Positions 1 through 24,461 of a stretch of 64,000 nucleotides of DNA are shown in pieces. Position numbers and translations under genes: made by a program. This DNA comes from Amoebidium appalachense. Lineage: Eukaryota > Ichthyosporea. Below the pieces are notes generated by a model. That model did not search any database. It was not told the origin of the DNA and saw nothing but the letters and a program-made list of their open reading frames with translations. The DNA lies in the NCBI GenBank assembly GCA_963693365.1, contig CAVNZM010000006.1:4650001-4714000 (forward strand), in the 5' to 3' direction. Position 1 is the stretch's first letter, and the number at the start of each line of letters is the position of its first letter.

Positions 1-698
1 GGGGGGGGAGGGGGAGGGGGAGAGGGGGGGAGGGGGGAGGGGGAGGGGAAGAAGGCAAGGGAGGGTGAGCATTGGAGAGGGGCCGGAGGAGAATGAGGAA
101 GGATTGTTTTTGGTTTTTCCCCGCTTTTTTCCCATTTGAGGGAGGGGCAGGGGGGGGGGGGGGGGGAGGGGAATGTAGGAGGAAAAGGGAGGGTTGAAGG
201 AGGAAGAGCAAAATAAAGAAGAGGGAAACGGCTGATGGTGGTGGTGGGGGGGGGGGGGGGGGGGGGGGGGAGGGGTCTGTACTTTGTGTAAGCTTAGAAT
301 TTTAACGGTAAAAATACGGCTAAAAGAAAGAGAGAGAAGCCAGGGGGTGGTCGGGTATGGGGAGTGGAGGGAGAAGGTAGCTCGGGAGAGTTGGGGGGGG
401 GGGGGGGGGGGGGGGGGAGAAGGCAATAGAAGAAAAGAAAAGAAAGAAGAAAAACGGAACACGAAACATGCACACAGTACACAGACACCTAAAAGCCACC
501 TGACAATCATCAGGGAGGGGAAGAAAAGAAAAGAATGGGGAGAGGGGGGAGAAGGGGGGGTGGGAGGGGGGGGGGGGGGGGGAGGGGGGGGGGGAGAAAG
601 AAAAGGAAAGAAAACAGAACAAAAGAAGAAAAAAGAAAGAAAAAACAAAACACTCAGAGAAAAGAGAACATACATGCACACAGTACCCAAAGACCTAC
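1..698. other. Intron sequence of the RGS-C1-RGS gene: poly-G and purine tracts
   Basis: This is the start of the intron after the second RGS half-domain. It contains G runs (for example about 247-271, 392-417 and 568-595) and A/G-rich stretches. A diverged second copy of the exon-intron boundary lies at about 466-515. I found no exon here that would complete the second RGS domain. Confidence 0.6.
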
Positions 699-4435
<3,737 letters not shown>

Positions 4436-6852
4436 TTTGAGATCTTGCTTGTCACTTAGAGACCGTCCAGAAATTAGAGTTAGGGCAGCTATAGTAGATT
4501 TTAATGCATTCAGGCTCTCTCACTCATAATGCAGAGTATTCATTTGCGGTTCACAGGCTTCCTGCTAAATCGCCAGGGCGCCTCGAAAAACTGCTATGCA
4601 CTCGTCTGAAACGTCTACGGTATGGAAACGTAGGTATAGGATTGTGATGCCCCTCGTGTCTGCTTTTGTAACCCTGATTAGAATAACGATCTAAATACGA
4701 CTTGAACACGTAGCAATATCTTCTCCTCTTATGATGGCTGGTTAATGTTGCCATCCGCGCTATTTTCCCCCTATCCTTTCCTATGTAGTATTAGTCTTTC
4801 CTGTTGCCTGAGGCTCCTTTTGTCTCTATTTGGAAGCTGTGACGCAAGACGATGGTGCTTCTTGATCCCCCCAAGCTTTTACACTTTGGGGATGTGGAAT
4901 GTATGGAACCATTTTTTGTTACTTTACGAAGCTCTGGACGCCATTTGTGATGATAAAGAGCCTATCCTAGTCAGAAAAATACGCTTAATGGATTTTTATT
5001 TGAATTTATATGTATATTTGACTAATTCTTACTCCTGCCTTGTTAAAAAAAAATGGCTATTAGCCTTGCTAAATCACGAAATCACAAAAATAAACCTAGA
5101 CTCTGAACATTTCGCTATCGATACACCCCAGAACGCATTGAAGCCTTTGAGCGGTACAATTGGCCAGATGCGCACCCTGTGGATCTCATCCTGCTACTTT
5201 TCAGCCCGTGGGTCGTATGTATTTACGGGATTTGGCGGCCCTTATGTGAATGATTGAATTTGTCTGTAACTAACAACTACAGAAGTTAGAATCTCATTAT
5301 AACACTATCCCCTTATGGGACATATTTTTTTTAGTTGGACGTAAGACAACGCACAGTGCTATTTCCGTAAGAAAAATTTATTCGCCTGCCAGGCTGCCGC
5401 CTAAATCCCGAAACTATTTTTGTAGACAACCGAAAATCCTCCTCTATACACGACATCTGGTCGACAGCCAGATTCATTGAGGTTTGGGGGATTCAAGCTG
5501 ATGATACTATGATTCGAGCGCTACCAGTACGTACCACAAACAATCGCGAACCCAGGTTAAGAGTCACTTGAGACTTGTATATTAGCACTTTATATAAGAG
5601 TTTTGTAATAAATATGCATAAACATATTAGTCAACTATTATTTTTTCAAGGGCCAAAAACGACTTCTTTTATCTATGTGGGCGGTCGTGATTTGATTGCA
5701 ATCGAAAGGCTTTTTTTTTGCACTTAGGTGCGACCACAGCCAACCACAACGTCCGTGGTTTTTCTGCCCACCAGACTCATTGTATAACCTAAAGCAAACA
5801 GCCCCCCCATGAATTTTGTTATCAGACCTATAAATAAATCTCTCATAGTCATTTTCTACATAAACCTCACATATAAAAACGACATAGTGCTCATAATATC
5901 TTTTCATAGTTAATTATGTTAAGAATATAAATGGTGAAAAATAAAGCTCTTTTAAATACCTTAGAATGTAATACATACCATCAACTTAAGTAATTGTTTG
6001 GCTAATTGGGTGAGCGAAAGTTTATGTACATGGGGTGTTATGAGCTTTTCGCTGTGTTGATCGTGCTCGCGGGTGACCTGTTCCAACATGGAAGGTGATT
6101 GGAACAAGAATGGAGGATTGGTTTTAGCCCTTATCCAATCAGCTTGCGCGCCGCGCAAAACTGTCGCGTCCCCCAAAACTTTTGCTTGCGGGGCGTATCG
6201 TAAGGTTGTGTTACCGTGTGTAGCGTGCTTTCATATTCATGTAACATGTTGACATTGTTGACACATGTGATGTCAAAAAGTAGGAACATCTGCGTTCAAA
6301 AAAACAATTAGTTTTTTATATTAAGTGCACTTCAAAGTAATTACAAAAATTTTAAGTTCGACTATAGGTCTTTAACAGCTGATAAAAAACGGTTGGCTCT
6401 GTAAAAAATAATTTCTGGTGCGCCCCACGGCCACATTAGAGTTTGGAGAGATCAAAACCGCTTAGAATAGTGACCTATCGGATTGTTCGAAAGTCTCATT
6501 TTCTCGAGTCTTTTTCAGCAAAAAACCAGAGCTCTCTGGAAGGCCTGTCCATTTCTTTCCTTCCCGTTCCACGTTCCTCCCAGAAAAACAAAAAACAAAC
6601 AAACAAACGTGCGGGTATAAAGCTCTCCCCTTGAACTCAAGAGCTTTTATTTCTCCTCGGCCCTTTTCCGGCATTATAAGTTGTGTGTGTGAGAGGCTTG
6701 GCCGTGTCACACACAACGTGTGTTTACTTCTCACGGTTTTCCCAATACACGTGCGCTCCTATTGATATCGACAGGAATTGACTGGGACCATCAATTTCCG
6801 CCAGCTTTCACTTACAGCAACAACCAACCCCGCACAAAGCTTAGCAGCTGAA
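4436..6852. other. Spacer without a recognised gene, AT-richer than its surroundings
   Basis: This 2.4-kb stretch lacks the homopolymer tracts seen elsewhere. An open frame at 4745-5257 (plus) and an 89-codon frame at 5907-5638 (minus) have no recognisable motif and unremarkable composition, so I do not call them. Three CCAAT/ATTGG pentamers lie within about 45 bp at 6098-6139, which could mark a promoter. The short frames around 6443-6734 show no family features. Confidence 0.5.
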
Positions 6853-7607
6853 ATGGCACCTACATCTGTGTTGGGAGCTCTCACCCGCACCTCCTCATCT
6901 ACGGTTGTCACTCGTGTTGTTCTGCGCACTGTGTCTACTCAAGTCACCCGAGGTTCTATTGCTGCGCCTACCACGGCCCAAAAGGTGTGTGTCTGTCTTT
7001 GATGTTGCTTAAACCATGTTTCTAGACTGTTCTAGCAGTAGAAAAGCCACACCTGTTCTTTGTTTGCTGGCCTGGTGGCAGGCAAGGGCTGACACGAGTT
7101 GTTGTCGTTGCAGTCTCCTTTTTATATGGTGCATGATTGCCTGGGTTTTGTGTGTCAACTGGCAAGGGCTGACACGAGCTGTTGTCGTTGCAGTCTCCTT
7201 TTTATATGGTGCATGATCTTTAAGCTAAGAGTTAAGCTAAAAGCTAAGCACTATGATAACAGTGCTGGAGTCCGGTACCCTTGTCTCCTTAGTTCTCCTA
7301 CAACTCCGGCGTTGGGATGTACAGAGATGGGTTTATGTGAACCTTCCCACACACATACACACACGCGCAAACAAACAGACAAACAAACAAACAAGCACGT
7401 GTGCATGTGCATAGACACACACACACTCACTGCACTACATCATCAACTACATCACTAACACTATATAATTGTCTTCAGAAGCTCCTTGTGGATGCAGACA
7501 AGAAGAATTCCACGGGCACCATCGAGACAGAGAAGGCGGCAGAAAAGGAAACACACCGTCCCTATTCGTACCAGGAGCTGTTCCGTAGGCGCAGTGTCAT
7601 GCTGTGA
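6853..7607 (+). CDS. Small protein with a presequence-like N-terminus, two exons
   Basis: Exon 1 is 6853-6984 (ATG in context GAAATGGC) and exon 2 is 7479-7607 (acceptor TTGTCTTCAG). Both junctions are phase 0 and the product is 86 residues. The first ~40 residues are rich in Ser, Thr, Arg, Val and Ala and contain no acidic residue, as in a cleavable mitochondrial targeting peptide. The rest is charged (Lys, Glu, Asp) and ends in a basic segment with PYSYQELFRRRS. I do not recognise the family. A mitochondrial location is inferred from N-terminal composition only. The donor is GTGTGTGTC. The intron carries a 57-bp duplication described separately. Confidence 0.55.
7081..7217 (+). repeat. Intronic 57-bp duplication
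   Basis: A 57-bp sequence beginning GGCAAGGGCTGACACGAG occurs at 7081-7137 and 7161-7217, an offset of 80 bp, with one difference noticed. Each copy contains GTCGTTGCAG, an acceptor-like site. Confidence 0.9.
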
Positions 7608-8229
7608 ATGGGCAGAAAGTATTTTGATGTTGCAAGAGAGGGGCGCACAGTGCTTTTAAGCTGTGATGAGGCGCAGAGCACTTTGAAGTTGCGACAGAAA
7701 TGTGATGTTATGACAGTTGAACCAATCGTAGGTGCAAACTACCTGCTAGACTATAGAAGTCCTCGTTATCCATAGTATGATTTTGGCCGTATATTTTTCT
7801 TGCTTCAGTTGTGATGAGGTATAGTTGTTGTTTCAGGTTGTGAAAGCTCTGTAAAGATTTGATTGACATGTGGATGTGGGTAGAGCGTAGAACCTGCTAA
7901 GGCTTAGAATAGATTTTCAGTTTTTTACTTTACTGTTTAGATTATACTTAGCAGTGGTCGGTTCCTATGTACCGAGCCTAACTACTCTCATACCCGATTG
8001 CGTTTTGTTCAGAAAACATATGGAAATACACAAAGACACTCTGTTGTTATTTACTGAGAAACACGGCGGATATCTTTCGCTTTGTTACGCTGGCAAGAGT
8101 GCGTCCAGGCACGTGCTTCTGACCGGAAAACCACACCTATTGCACAAACTCGTCACAGCACTCAGTGGTATCAAAAAACAGTGCTATCTGAGGCCGCAAG
8201 TTGACCGAGTCAACTTGCTCCGCGCTGGA

Positions 8230-8475
8230 TTATTCTGCAAAAAGCAGAATTATTGATCAAAACCCTGCTACATTGTGCACAGTTATTTTGCAAAGAAGCA
8301 GAATTATTCTGCTTGGAGCAAAATCATCAGTAGTGTTCTGCTGTTAGCAGATTAATCCTGCATTTTGCAGAATTATTCTCAAGTGCAGAGCTACTCTGTT
8401 AGCCAAAAGCGGAATTATAGAGCTCTGCTAGCGCTTTTTGCAGAAGTTTTCTGCTTCCTGCTTCTTGCAGAGCGG
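8230..8475. repeat. Field of TTCTGC/GCAGAA inverted motifs
   Basis: About a dozen copies of TTCTGC or its complement GCAGAA, often as TTCTGCAAAAAGCAGAA or GCAGAATTATTCTGC, lie within 250 bp. The spacing is irregular and the arms could pair as small hairpins. This differs from the simple repeats elsewhere in the window. Confidence 0.75.
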
Positions 8476-8609
8476 AGCAGAATCATCCCGCTTTTAGTGT
8501 GTGTATTGCCCTTTGCCGAATATTTTTGCTAGTAGTAAATGCCGACTTGTGCGCTCCTGTCACGGACTGCGTTTGGCGGCTGGCTGGCCGGTGTGCGTTT
8601 TCGTGCGCG

Positions 8610-8619
8610 CGCGTGCGTG

Positions 8620-8652
<33 letters not shown>

Positions 8653-9002
8653 TGTGTGTGTGTGTGTGTGCGTGCATATGTTTGTGTGTGTGCGTGTGTG
8701 CTTGTGTGTGTGCGTGTGTATGTCTGTGTGTGTGTACGTGTGTGCACACGGTATGTGTGTGTGTGTGTGGCTGTGTGTGAGGTGTGTGTGTGTGAATGTG
8801 TGCAAGTGCGTGTGTGTTTGTGTGTGTGTGTGTACATCTGTGCGTGTGAGCGTGGGCGTGTGTGAGTGAGTGCACATGAGTGTGTGTGTGTACATTTGCG
8901 TGTGTCAGTGCGTGTACACTGTGTGTGTGTGTGTGCGTGCGTGTGTGTGTGAGCCGTGTGTGTGTGTGCGTGTGACGTGTCTCAGGTGTATGTATGATGC
9001 GC

Positions 9003-9033
<31 letters not shown>

Positions 9034-9070
9034 TGTGTGTTTGGGGGGGGGGGGGGGGGGGGGGGGGGGG
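8610..9070. repeat. (GT)n microsatellite with a GC block and a poly-G end
   Basis: Interrupted GT dinucleotides run for about 400 bp, followed by a GCGCGC stretch near 9000-9016, more GT, and a G run to about 9070. It lies upstream of the formyltransferase gene. Confidence 0.9.
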
Positions 9071-9590
9071 AGAGAGAGAGGAGGGCGGCGGGGGGTGTTT
9101 CCTGGCAGCGGCTTGGAGAACGTGTGCCACGTGTACACGCACACGTACACACACACGCGTGCACCTGTGTGGCCCACTCAGCCGCACTGCGCGTGACTTA
9201 CAGCGAATCACTGACACAAAGGAAGCAAATAGAAAAAAATAGATCTGGACAGACCTTGGCCAAACGTGACGGGCATAAGATAGTATACATGCAAGACTGC
9301 CCAAAAGTTTCTCTTTTTTTTTTGTTTCAAAGTTTTTTGTTTCAAAGTTTTTTGCTATGTTGTTGTGTTCACAGATTAGAAGGGTTTGAGAAGCCACACA
9401 CACGTTATCGGATTATAAGTTACAGGAACTCTAGCTTTTTTGACTCCCGTTCTCTGCCACTGAGTCGACTTTCTATGTAGCAGCGAGAGCACAAATACTT
9501 GCCTTCTCTCTTCTCAACTCTACTTACCGGCTACCATTCAGTGCCAGTAACCCATTCCTTTGATTTACCGATACGTTAGGCCGTGAAAAA

Positions 9591-17885
<8,295 letters not shown>

Positions 17886-18802
17886 AACCCCAACACATTG
17901 ACATTCACGTTTATACTGCACGAGAATGCTTAGTCTTTTTCTTGCCGCAGACATTGAACACAACACGTGAGTGCGGGGCACACATTTACATACATTGAAC
18001 ACAACACGTGAGTGCGGGGCACACATTTACATACATTAAGGCCCGACAAACCGTTGAAAGACACTGTGAATGCTCAGTAGAATCTGAATGTTATTATTGC
18101 CACCAGGTACCGGTCGCCTGTGTAGTCTAATGCAACATTTTCATTGCACATCTGTCTGTGTGCAACATGTAAGTGCATATATTCGCATGGTGACATATAA
18201 TCATCTAACTTATGTACAGTAATAGCTAACTGTCCCTCAATGGATTTCTGGTGGCCAGCACCAGTGTGTACTCTTCAGTCCCGTCCCCTCCCCCAAAACA
18301 GCACCCACCCCTAAAAGACAAATAATAAAAAAAGGCAGGCACCAGACTTCCACATATACCCGTCCTGCCTATGCTGTTAATGGTAAATAATTTTGCCTAT
18401 GCTGTTAATGGTAAATAATTGCAGCTTCGTGCCGAGAAGGAATGAATGCGTGTTTATCCACCGAATTGGTGGGCCATCGAACCACTGGGTGCTTGATCAC
18501 TTTCATAAAACCCCGGGCAAAAAACAAAGCTACAAAGGGGAATCAACTGCTGTATGGTCCTACTTGCTTGATTAGATTGCTCTGACACCCGACCCATCCA
18601 ACATAAACATACCAGTCCAGCCGACTCCTGCCCACCAGCAAAAAACTAAATCAGATCGACAAAACACAGATTCTATAGGAAAACCCCAAGCTGACATTCG
18701 CGGAAAGTTACTGATGATTATTGCACAAGGAAAAGAAGAAAAAAAAGGCCAAAAGTCCGAACTATGAACACGTAGTTCTATTCTTAGCTGGACGTTCCAT
18801 TT
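17886..18802. other. Convergent intergenic region with two short tandem duplications
   Basis: This is the spacer between the stop codons of the formyltransferase (plus) and ribosomal protein L7 (minus). A 41-bp unit is duplicated at 17951-17991/17992-18032, and a 26-bp unit at 18367 and 18395 (offset 28 bp). A possible AATAAA lies near 18325. No gene is recognised. Confidence 0.6.
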
Positions 18803-20837
18803 TTAATTCATCTTCGTCACCAGCTGGTTAATCTCATCTCCCTGGTTACCCGACTTGACGCTACCAGAAAGCCGTCCGCTAGCCTTCGTGTGGCCCTTGT
18901 GTGGGTTTGCCAGCTTGAACGGCCACAAGAATGACGTCACCGTCTGGAAATTCTGACCGCCCGTCGAAATTTCATGCACCAAATCCTCCAAGCACACCAA
19001 CCCGTGCTTCCCAAGCTCACGCTCAATCATTGCATTGTCCGTAATTGGCAACCTCTCCTTGTCTACCCGAGCAAACCCGCGCTTGTACACCAACTCGCGG
19101 ATAGTTTTCAGCGAAGGGTAGCCGTACGCGACGTATGGTTCGACGAGCTTTAACCGGGTAAGGTTCTGCTTGGTGAGGCGCACAAACACGGCGGAATAGA
19201 CCTGTTCCAGGTTAAGTTGGTGCAAGAGTTTCTTCGTTTTTGGGCACGAATCCTTCATCGGCTTGATGCGCATAACAAGCGCAACCCTCCCCTCCGGGTT
19301 GTCCCCCACGGCCTTTTCCAGTTTTCCAGACTTCTTGTCCTCCTGGACTTTGTGCGAACTGCGCCTGAGTCGTTTTTCGTCCTTCTTGGCGCGGACAAAC
19401 TCAGCAACGAAATGCTCTGCGCGTTTGAATGTTTCCTTCTTCTGTTTCTTGGGCTGTTGTAAAGGACAATAGTGCGTTTCAGCAATCGTTCAAAGGCTGG
19501 CTTTTCAAATTAAAGGCATCCGCCCCCGCCCCCCTCCAGCGCCATAAACCTGCCGGACCCCCCTCCCCCCAACTTAACCTGCCCCCTCCCCCAAAAACAG
19601 GGATATTGCCCTCCCCCCCCCCCCCCTACAAACCGCACACGTACTCTCCCCCCAGTGCCGCCGGCTTGCACTTCTACTAAAAAAACCCCCAAAACTTTCG
19701 GCAGACGTGGGAAGCAACACCTGCCTTTCCTCCTTGTCCCTGTATATAAGCCCCCAATCGTTCTGTCCCCATGTCCTCGCACCCGTACCCCTTCCCACTC
19801 ACACACCTTCCACACCATCAAGAACCCTCTCGGCCGTGCCCCCTTCTACCACTAACACCGGAAATAGCCCTTTTCACAGCGGAAGCCCGGGCAAACGGTT
19901 CACGTGTGTTGTCACGTATCTCAGAGTGACCACTCTTGTGCTACGGAGTCCCACTAGTCCAAGAATCGGGTTGTCCAGGAGCCTACGTGAACCTTTCCAA
20001 TATCGAACAAAAATGCTTGAATGTTTCGAAGGCAGGTGTAAGGCATGTGTAAGGCGTCAGGTGTGTAGCCCAAAGCCTGTACAGGTGCAGGTGCAAGCTT
20101 TGCGCATGCCTCTAAACGTGTTGGCATAAGTGTTTGTGCGTAGCCCTCCCCGCCAAAAGACATGCATGCACGTAGGCGTGTCCATGTATCCAAAAAACCA
20201 GTATGTACAAACATCCGTAAGGTATGCGGTTGCAGGCCCCGTGTGTGAAACGTCTCTCACCTTCTCCGTCTTCCTCTGCGCCTCTCTCTTCTCGCGGATC
20301 TGCTCCAAAGTCTTTCTCCTTTTCAGCACAGACTCCTTGATAGTTGGCAGTGCCACCCTAGAATCCGAACCCTTTGTCAGCAAACGTCTCTGGCTACAGG
20401 GGTGCTAGAGACACATAATATGACCTGAAGACTCGGAAGACCTGTGGCTTCCTACAAAAACCATGATTTTAAGCCAGGAAAAACACGGTCGAGCACGACA
20501 TACCAGCCATAAATATGATTCGAAGTCCACATCACCAGGCATGCTCATTACTGCCTCGAGCGACATCTGCCATGCAGATCTGAATCTTCACTTCAACATT
20601 ACCCATGACATACACAGATATGACCCAGCACTCGCATAGACTCATTACTTGCATAGAAGGTAGCCCAAACAGTGGGATTTCGTGCGGATGGCACTGGATG
20701 TGTTCGGGATGGGATTTCCAAGAGCAAAAAACGAGTTCTAGTCAGAATCCAACAGAAAAGAAGACCTACGGCTGTTCGGAGGGGATATCGACGGCGTTGG
20801 CGACCTCGCCGCTGTCCGAACCACTGTCGGAAGACAT
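18803..20837 (-). CDS. RPL7: 60S ribosomal protein L7 (uL30)
   Basis: Three exons: 20837-20770, 20357-20261 and 19453-18803, totalling 816 nt (271 residues). This is a structural protein of the large cytosolic ribosomal subunit. The acidic N-terminal leader (SSDSGSDSGE) is followed by PTIKESVLKRRKTLEQIREK, the basic N-terminal helix typical of eukaryotic L7. The L30 fold is clear: VALVMRIKPM, VFVRLTKQNLTRLKLVEPYV, AYGYPSLKTIRELVYKRG, ITDNAMIERELGKHGLVCLE and DLVHEI. The usual C-terminal FLWPFKL and DEINQLVTKMN are present. Length is close to the human protein (248) plus a longer leader. Donors are GTAGGT and GTGAGA; acceptors are TTCTAG and CAACAG. The introns lack long homopolymers, apart from C-rich stretches left of 19700. 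Confidence 0.96.
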
Positions 20838-21631
20838 TCTAGTGCGCTTATACTATTGTTTCCTGCCTTTTTGGTGTGTTTTGGGCCTGGATTGAAAAGG
20901 ATTGTTACAAAACGACGAACGATCACAAAGCCAAACCACTTAACCCGGAAACTAAACCGAAAGCTGAACTGCGACTCTGTGTGGTGATCAAGCTGTGGGT
21001 GTGCACGTGTACATCGATGTGGTGCCGTTTCAGCCAATTGCAATGCAATATTTACTAGACAAATCATAAATCACTACAAATAGCTTTATAAAGCTATGTA
21101 AAAACATTTAACCTTTTGGATTGGTGTAGATTGCACCGCCTGTGAGCCACGGCCCACACCGGCGGTCCTCGACGGTGGACCGTGCCGCCTGCGCCCTGCA
21201 CGCCAGCATACAGACACCGTCCGCGATTAAGAACCTCCGCCAATAAGATCTCGCCCCCGGCAAAGTCGGTTTTTTTTTTTAGATTCCGCCCCCCGGCCAG
21301 TTTTCGGGATGATCATATTGGTGGGCGAATGAGTAAATCGTATTGCAATTTGGATGCATCCCCCCGCCATTAAGATTTAAGATTCTGATCCCGCCGTGAC
21401 CCTCAAAAAAATTCAAGATTCCGCCCCCCGGCCACATTTTGGAGGGTTCTTATTCGCGGACGGTATCTGTACTATATGATCGATCATGATCCAACTTGCA
21501 AAAGTTTGCAACGCGAGCCTGCGAGGCTCCCTCCCGAGTGTCGACTGTAGGGTCCCGAGCCTCTCCGGCGGCCAACCTGGAGCCTCCCTCCCCCCTCCCC
21601 CCCCCCCCCGCCCCTCACTCTTCTCCGCCCT

Positions 21632-21679
<48 letters not shown>

Positions 21680-22166
21680 CGGGTCGACTGGCCATGATGG
21701 GGGGGGGGGGTTCAAAAGGTTACTAAACTGCTGCGGATGGATATTGGTACTGCTAAGGGGCACGTTGGTGTCCTGATAACAGCATGAAGATGGGGGGGGG
21801 GGGGGGGGGGGGGGGGGGAGGTATGGATATGAACCGCGCTCTCTTTCTTTCTCTCTCTTCCTCTCTCTCTCTCTTCCTCTCTCTATTACCCTCCCTTAAT
21901 CCATCCTCCTCCCCCTATCGGCCCCCTGGTCCCACCACGCATGCAAGTAAATGTGCTAAATACCATGCCACCTACAGCCAAACTACCCCTCACCCCCCCC
22001 CCCCCCTCCCTTCTTCCCTACAGTCATACCCCCCCCCCCCCCCCCCCCCCCCGCCCCCCGGTGTGTGCGTGGAAAAAATACTGAATTATCACCCCTCCAC
22101 CCCCCCCCCCTCGCCCTTTCCCTACAAGAAAAAGAGCAAGCATCAACAACTCCGTCCTTCCTACCC

Positions 22167-22204
<38 letters not shown>

Positions 22205-22439
22205 CCAAAAAAAAAAAAAGACACACACACACCGCTACCAACATCATACAAAAACAACAGCCACCGTCCCCGTCACTAAACTCCCCCTTCTCCCTACCCG
22301 TTACCCCCCCCCCCCCCCCCCCCCCCCCCTCCCCCCGTCCCTCCCTTTTTTCACGAGCCTAAAAAATAAAAGAATTTTTTTTAAAAAAAAAAGACTAGGT
22401 CAGCACCAGACCCCTCTCGCTCTCCCCTCCTGCTCCGCT

Positions 22440-22474
<35 letters not shown>

Positions 22475-22527
22475 AACCCCCGGAGGGTTCCTCAAGAACC
22501 CACCCCACTCCTCTTCAGCCCCCAGCC

Positions 22528-22528
22528 T

Positions 22529-22572
<44 letters not shown>

Positions 22573-22574
22573 CT

Positions 22575-22640
<66 letters not shown>
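22528..22640. repeat. (CT)n microsatellite
   Basis: About 50 CT units with a single internal repeat of the lead-in CAGCCTAGCTCT, suggesting duplication of the array's edge. It is intergenic. Confidence 0.9.
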
Positions 22641-22642
<2 letters not shown>

Positions 22643-23013
22643 GTCTCTCCCTTTCTCTTTTTGTGTGTGCGTGCGTGTTTGTGTTGTTGTGTGTGTGTGT
22701 GTGTCTATGTGTCCCTTTCCTTTCCCCCCTTCCCCCCCTTCTCCCTCCATACATCCCTCCCACCACCGCTCTCCCTCCATCCCCACCCCCCCCCCCCCCC
22801 CACCCCCTCACCTCACCCCCACTCCCTTTCTCCCCCCTCCTTACCGTCAGGTCCCCCTCCGCCCCTCAACCCTGCCTCGCTGGCATTTCCTCATATAAAG
22901 TTTATAAAAGAATATTTCCTAACCTGGCTTTTTTCCCTCCGCAGTCGGTTCTAAAACCATTTACCACAGCACTGACCTTCAGTCAAACCGGAGCCGAGGG
23001 AAGTGGGGAGGGG

Positions 23014-23044
<31 letters not shown>

Positions 23045-23947
23045 AAACCTGAGTGAACAAATTGACCGTGTGTTTGACTGCAAACTATTGCCACAGGCCT
23101 CCTTCTGACAATAGGCACTATAAGAAGTACGTCTACGGAGGGCAGACTGGATATATTGGTATGTGCTGGAAATTCCATGAGACGTCCGCTTTTATTTTGA
23201 AACATGAACCTGGAAAAACGTTCTGTTCGTCTGGAAGGTGAGGTTTCCAAACCAAGGCTCCCTACTCTATTCCAGACAGCTATTCCAGACCCCATATGGG
23301 AATTGGTAAACTACAGAAGCAGCGTGTTTTGAAAATAACTGACCTCTGAATGAATGAAGCAAACCCAGCCAGAGTACGTTGGTGCCCTGAGGGATCGGTA
23401 ATACAAACGTGGCGGCCCCATGTTAAACATTTGTCGTGGTTGACACAAGCAGGCATACTAGCTGCATGTGGCCACGGCCATGTAGAAGTGTGCACAGTGT
23501 GGCGGCAAGCGCGCGTCGCGGATCGCGTGTACAAAAATCAGGTGCACGCTTACCGCTACCATTTACGCGAACCCGTTAGTCCCCATGTTTTAGATTAGTC
23601 TTCAAGATTAATCAATCTTGTATCCCGGGAACTCTGGAAAATCGGTCAATTAGAGTGATTAATCTTCAACATTAATCTCAGCACCCCCTCAAAAAACAGA
23701 GTTTTTCCCCGTAAAAATGGTCCGACGGGGCTGAAACTTTCCATGAGCGAAGCAAACAAATATAGGTTTGAAAGCCCAGCAGCTGAGTGTATGTTGCAAT
23801 GGACTTTGCGGCACAACGAGAGCGTGACGGTACCTGAGGTGAATATGGATATCGAGGATCATTAATCAAGGAGCCACAGTGACTGCTGCAAGGCTTGAAT
23901 GATTGATCTGAGTGTGCTGTATTGCATTATGATGTGGGGGGGAAACG

Positions 23948-23986
<39 letters not shown>

Positions 23987-24008
23987 ACAAAAAAAAATCT
24001 CCCCCCTC

Positions 24009-24165
24009 TCGTACCGTGTTCCGCATTCAAACCCCCCCCACCCCCCTCCCCCCCCCCCCCCCTCCGAAATTCTCGTTCCGCCCCCCCCTCCCCCCCCCCC
24101 CCACACACACACAAAAAAAATCCCCCCCCCCCCCTCGTACCGTGTTCCGCATTCAAACCCCCCCC
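24009..24165 (+). mobile_element. Two 3' stubs of the poly-C-ended repeat, subfamily 1 (copy F)
   Basis: GTACCGTGTTCCGCATTCAA followed by a C run occurs near 24011 and again near 24138, identical to the 3' end of copy E at 43005-43024. The two stubs are part of a tandem duplication of about 127 bp that also includes A-rich and C-rich flanks. Confidence 0.6.
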
Positions 24166-24207
24166 CCCCCCTCCCCCCCCCCCCCCCCCCCCTCGAAATT
24201 TTTCGTT

Positions 24208-24366
24208 GCAGCGGGGGCGGGGGGGGCGGGGGCGGGGGCGGGGGCGGGGGCGGGGGCGGGGGCGGGGGGCGGGGGCGGGGGCGGGGGCGGGGGCGGGGGC
24301 GGGGGCGGGGGGCGGGGGCGGGGGCGGGGGCGGGGGCGGGGGCGGGGGCGGGGGCGGGGGCGGGGG

Positions 24367-24402
<36 letters not shown>
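24208..24402. repeat. (GGGGGC)n hexanucleotide array ending in poly-G
   Basis: About 26 GGGGGC units, with a few GGGGGGC variants, run into a G run of about 35. It is open in all plus frames as Gly-Arg or Gly-Ala repeats but follows no coding context. The plus strand could form stacked G-quadruplexes. Confidence 0.95.
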
Positions 24403-24403
<1 letters not shown>

Positions 24404-24461
24404 CTTGGGAAACGAGGGTGTAACCCCAACGCGGCTACGCTCATTTCATATCGTCCGAACG

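Larger units (their letters stand above)
7608..9590. other. Spacer with a palindromic repeat field and a GT microsatellite
   Basis: No gene is recognised. The 100-codon frame at 7954-8256 has no family resemblance. It is followed by a field of TTCTGC/GCAGAA motifs (8230-8475) and then a (GT)n tract. Confidence 0.5.

Noticed and set aside
4745-5257. 170-codon plus-strand frame
   Set aside because: No start context, motif or neighbouring exon supports it, and its AT-rich composition makes chance openness plausible.
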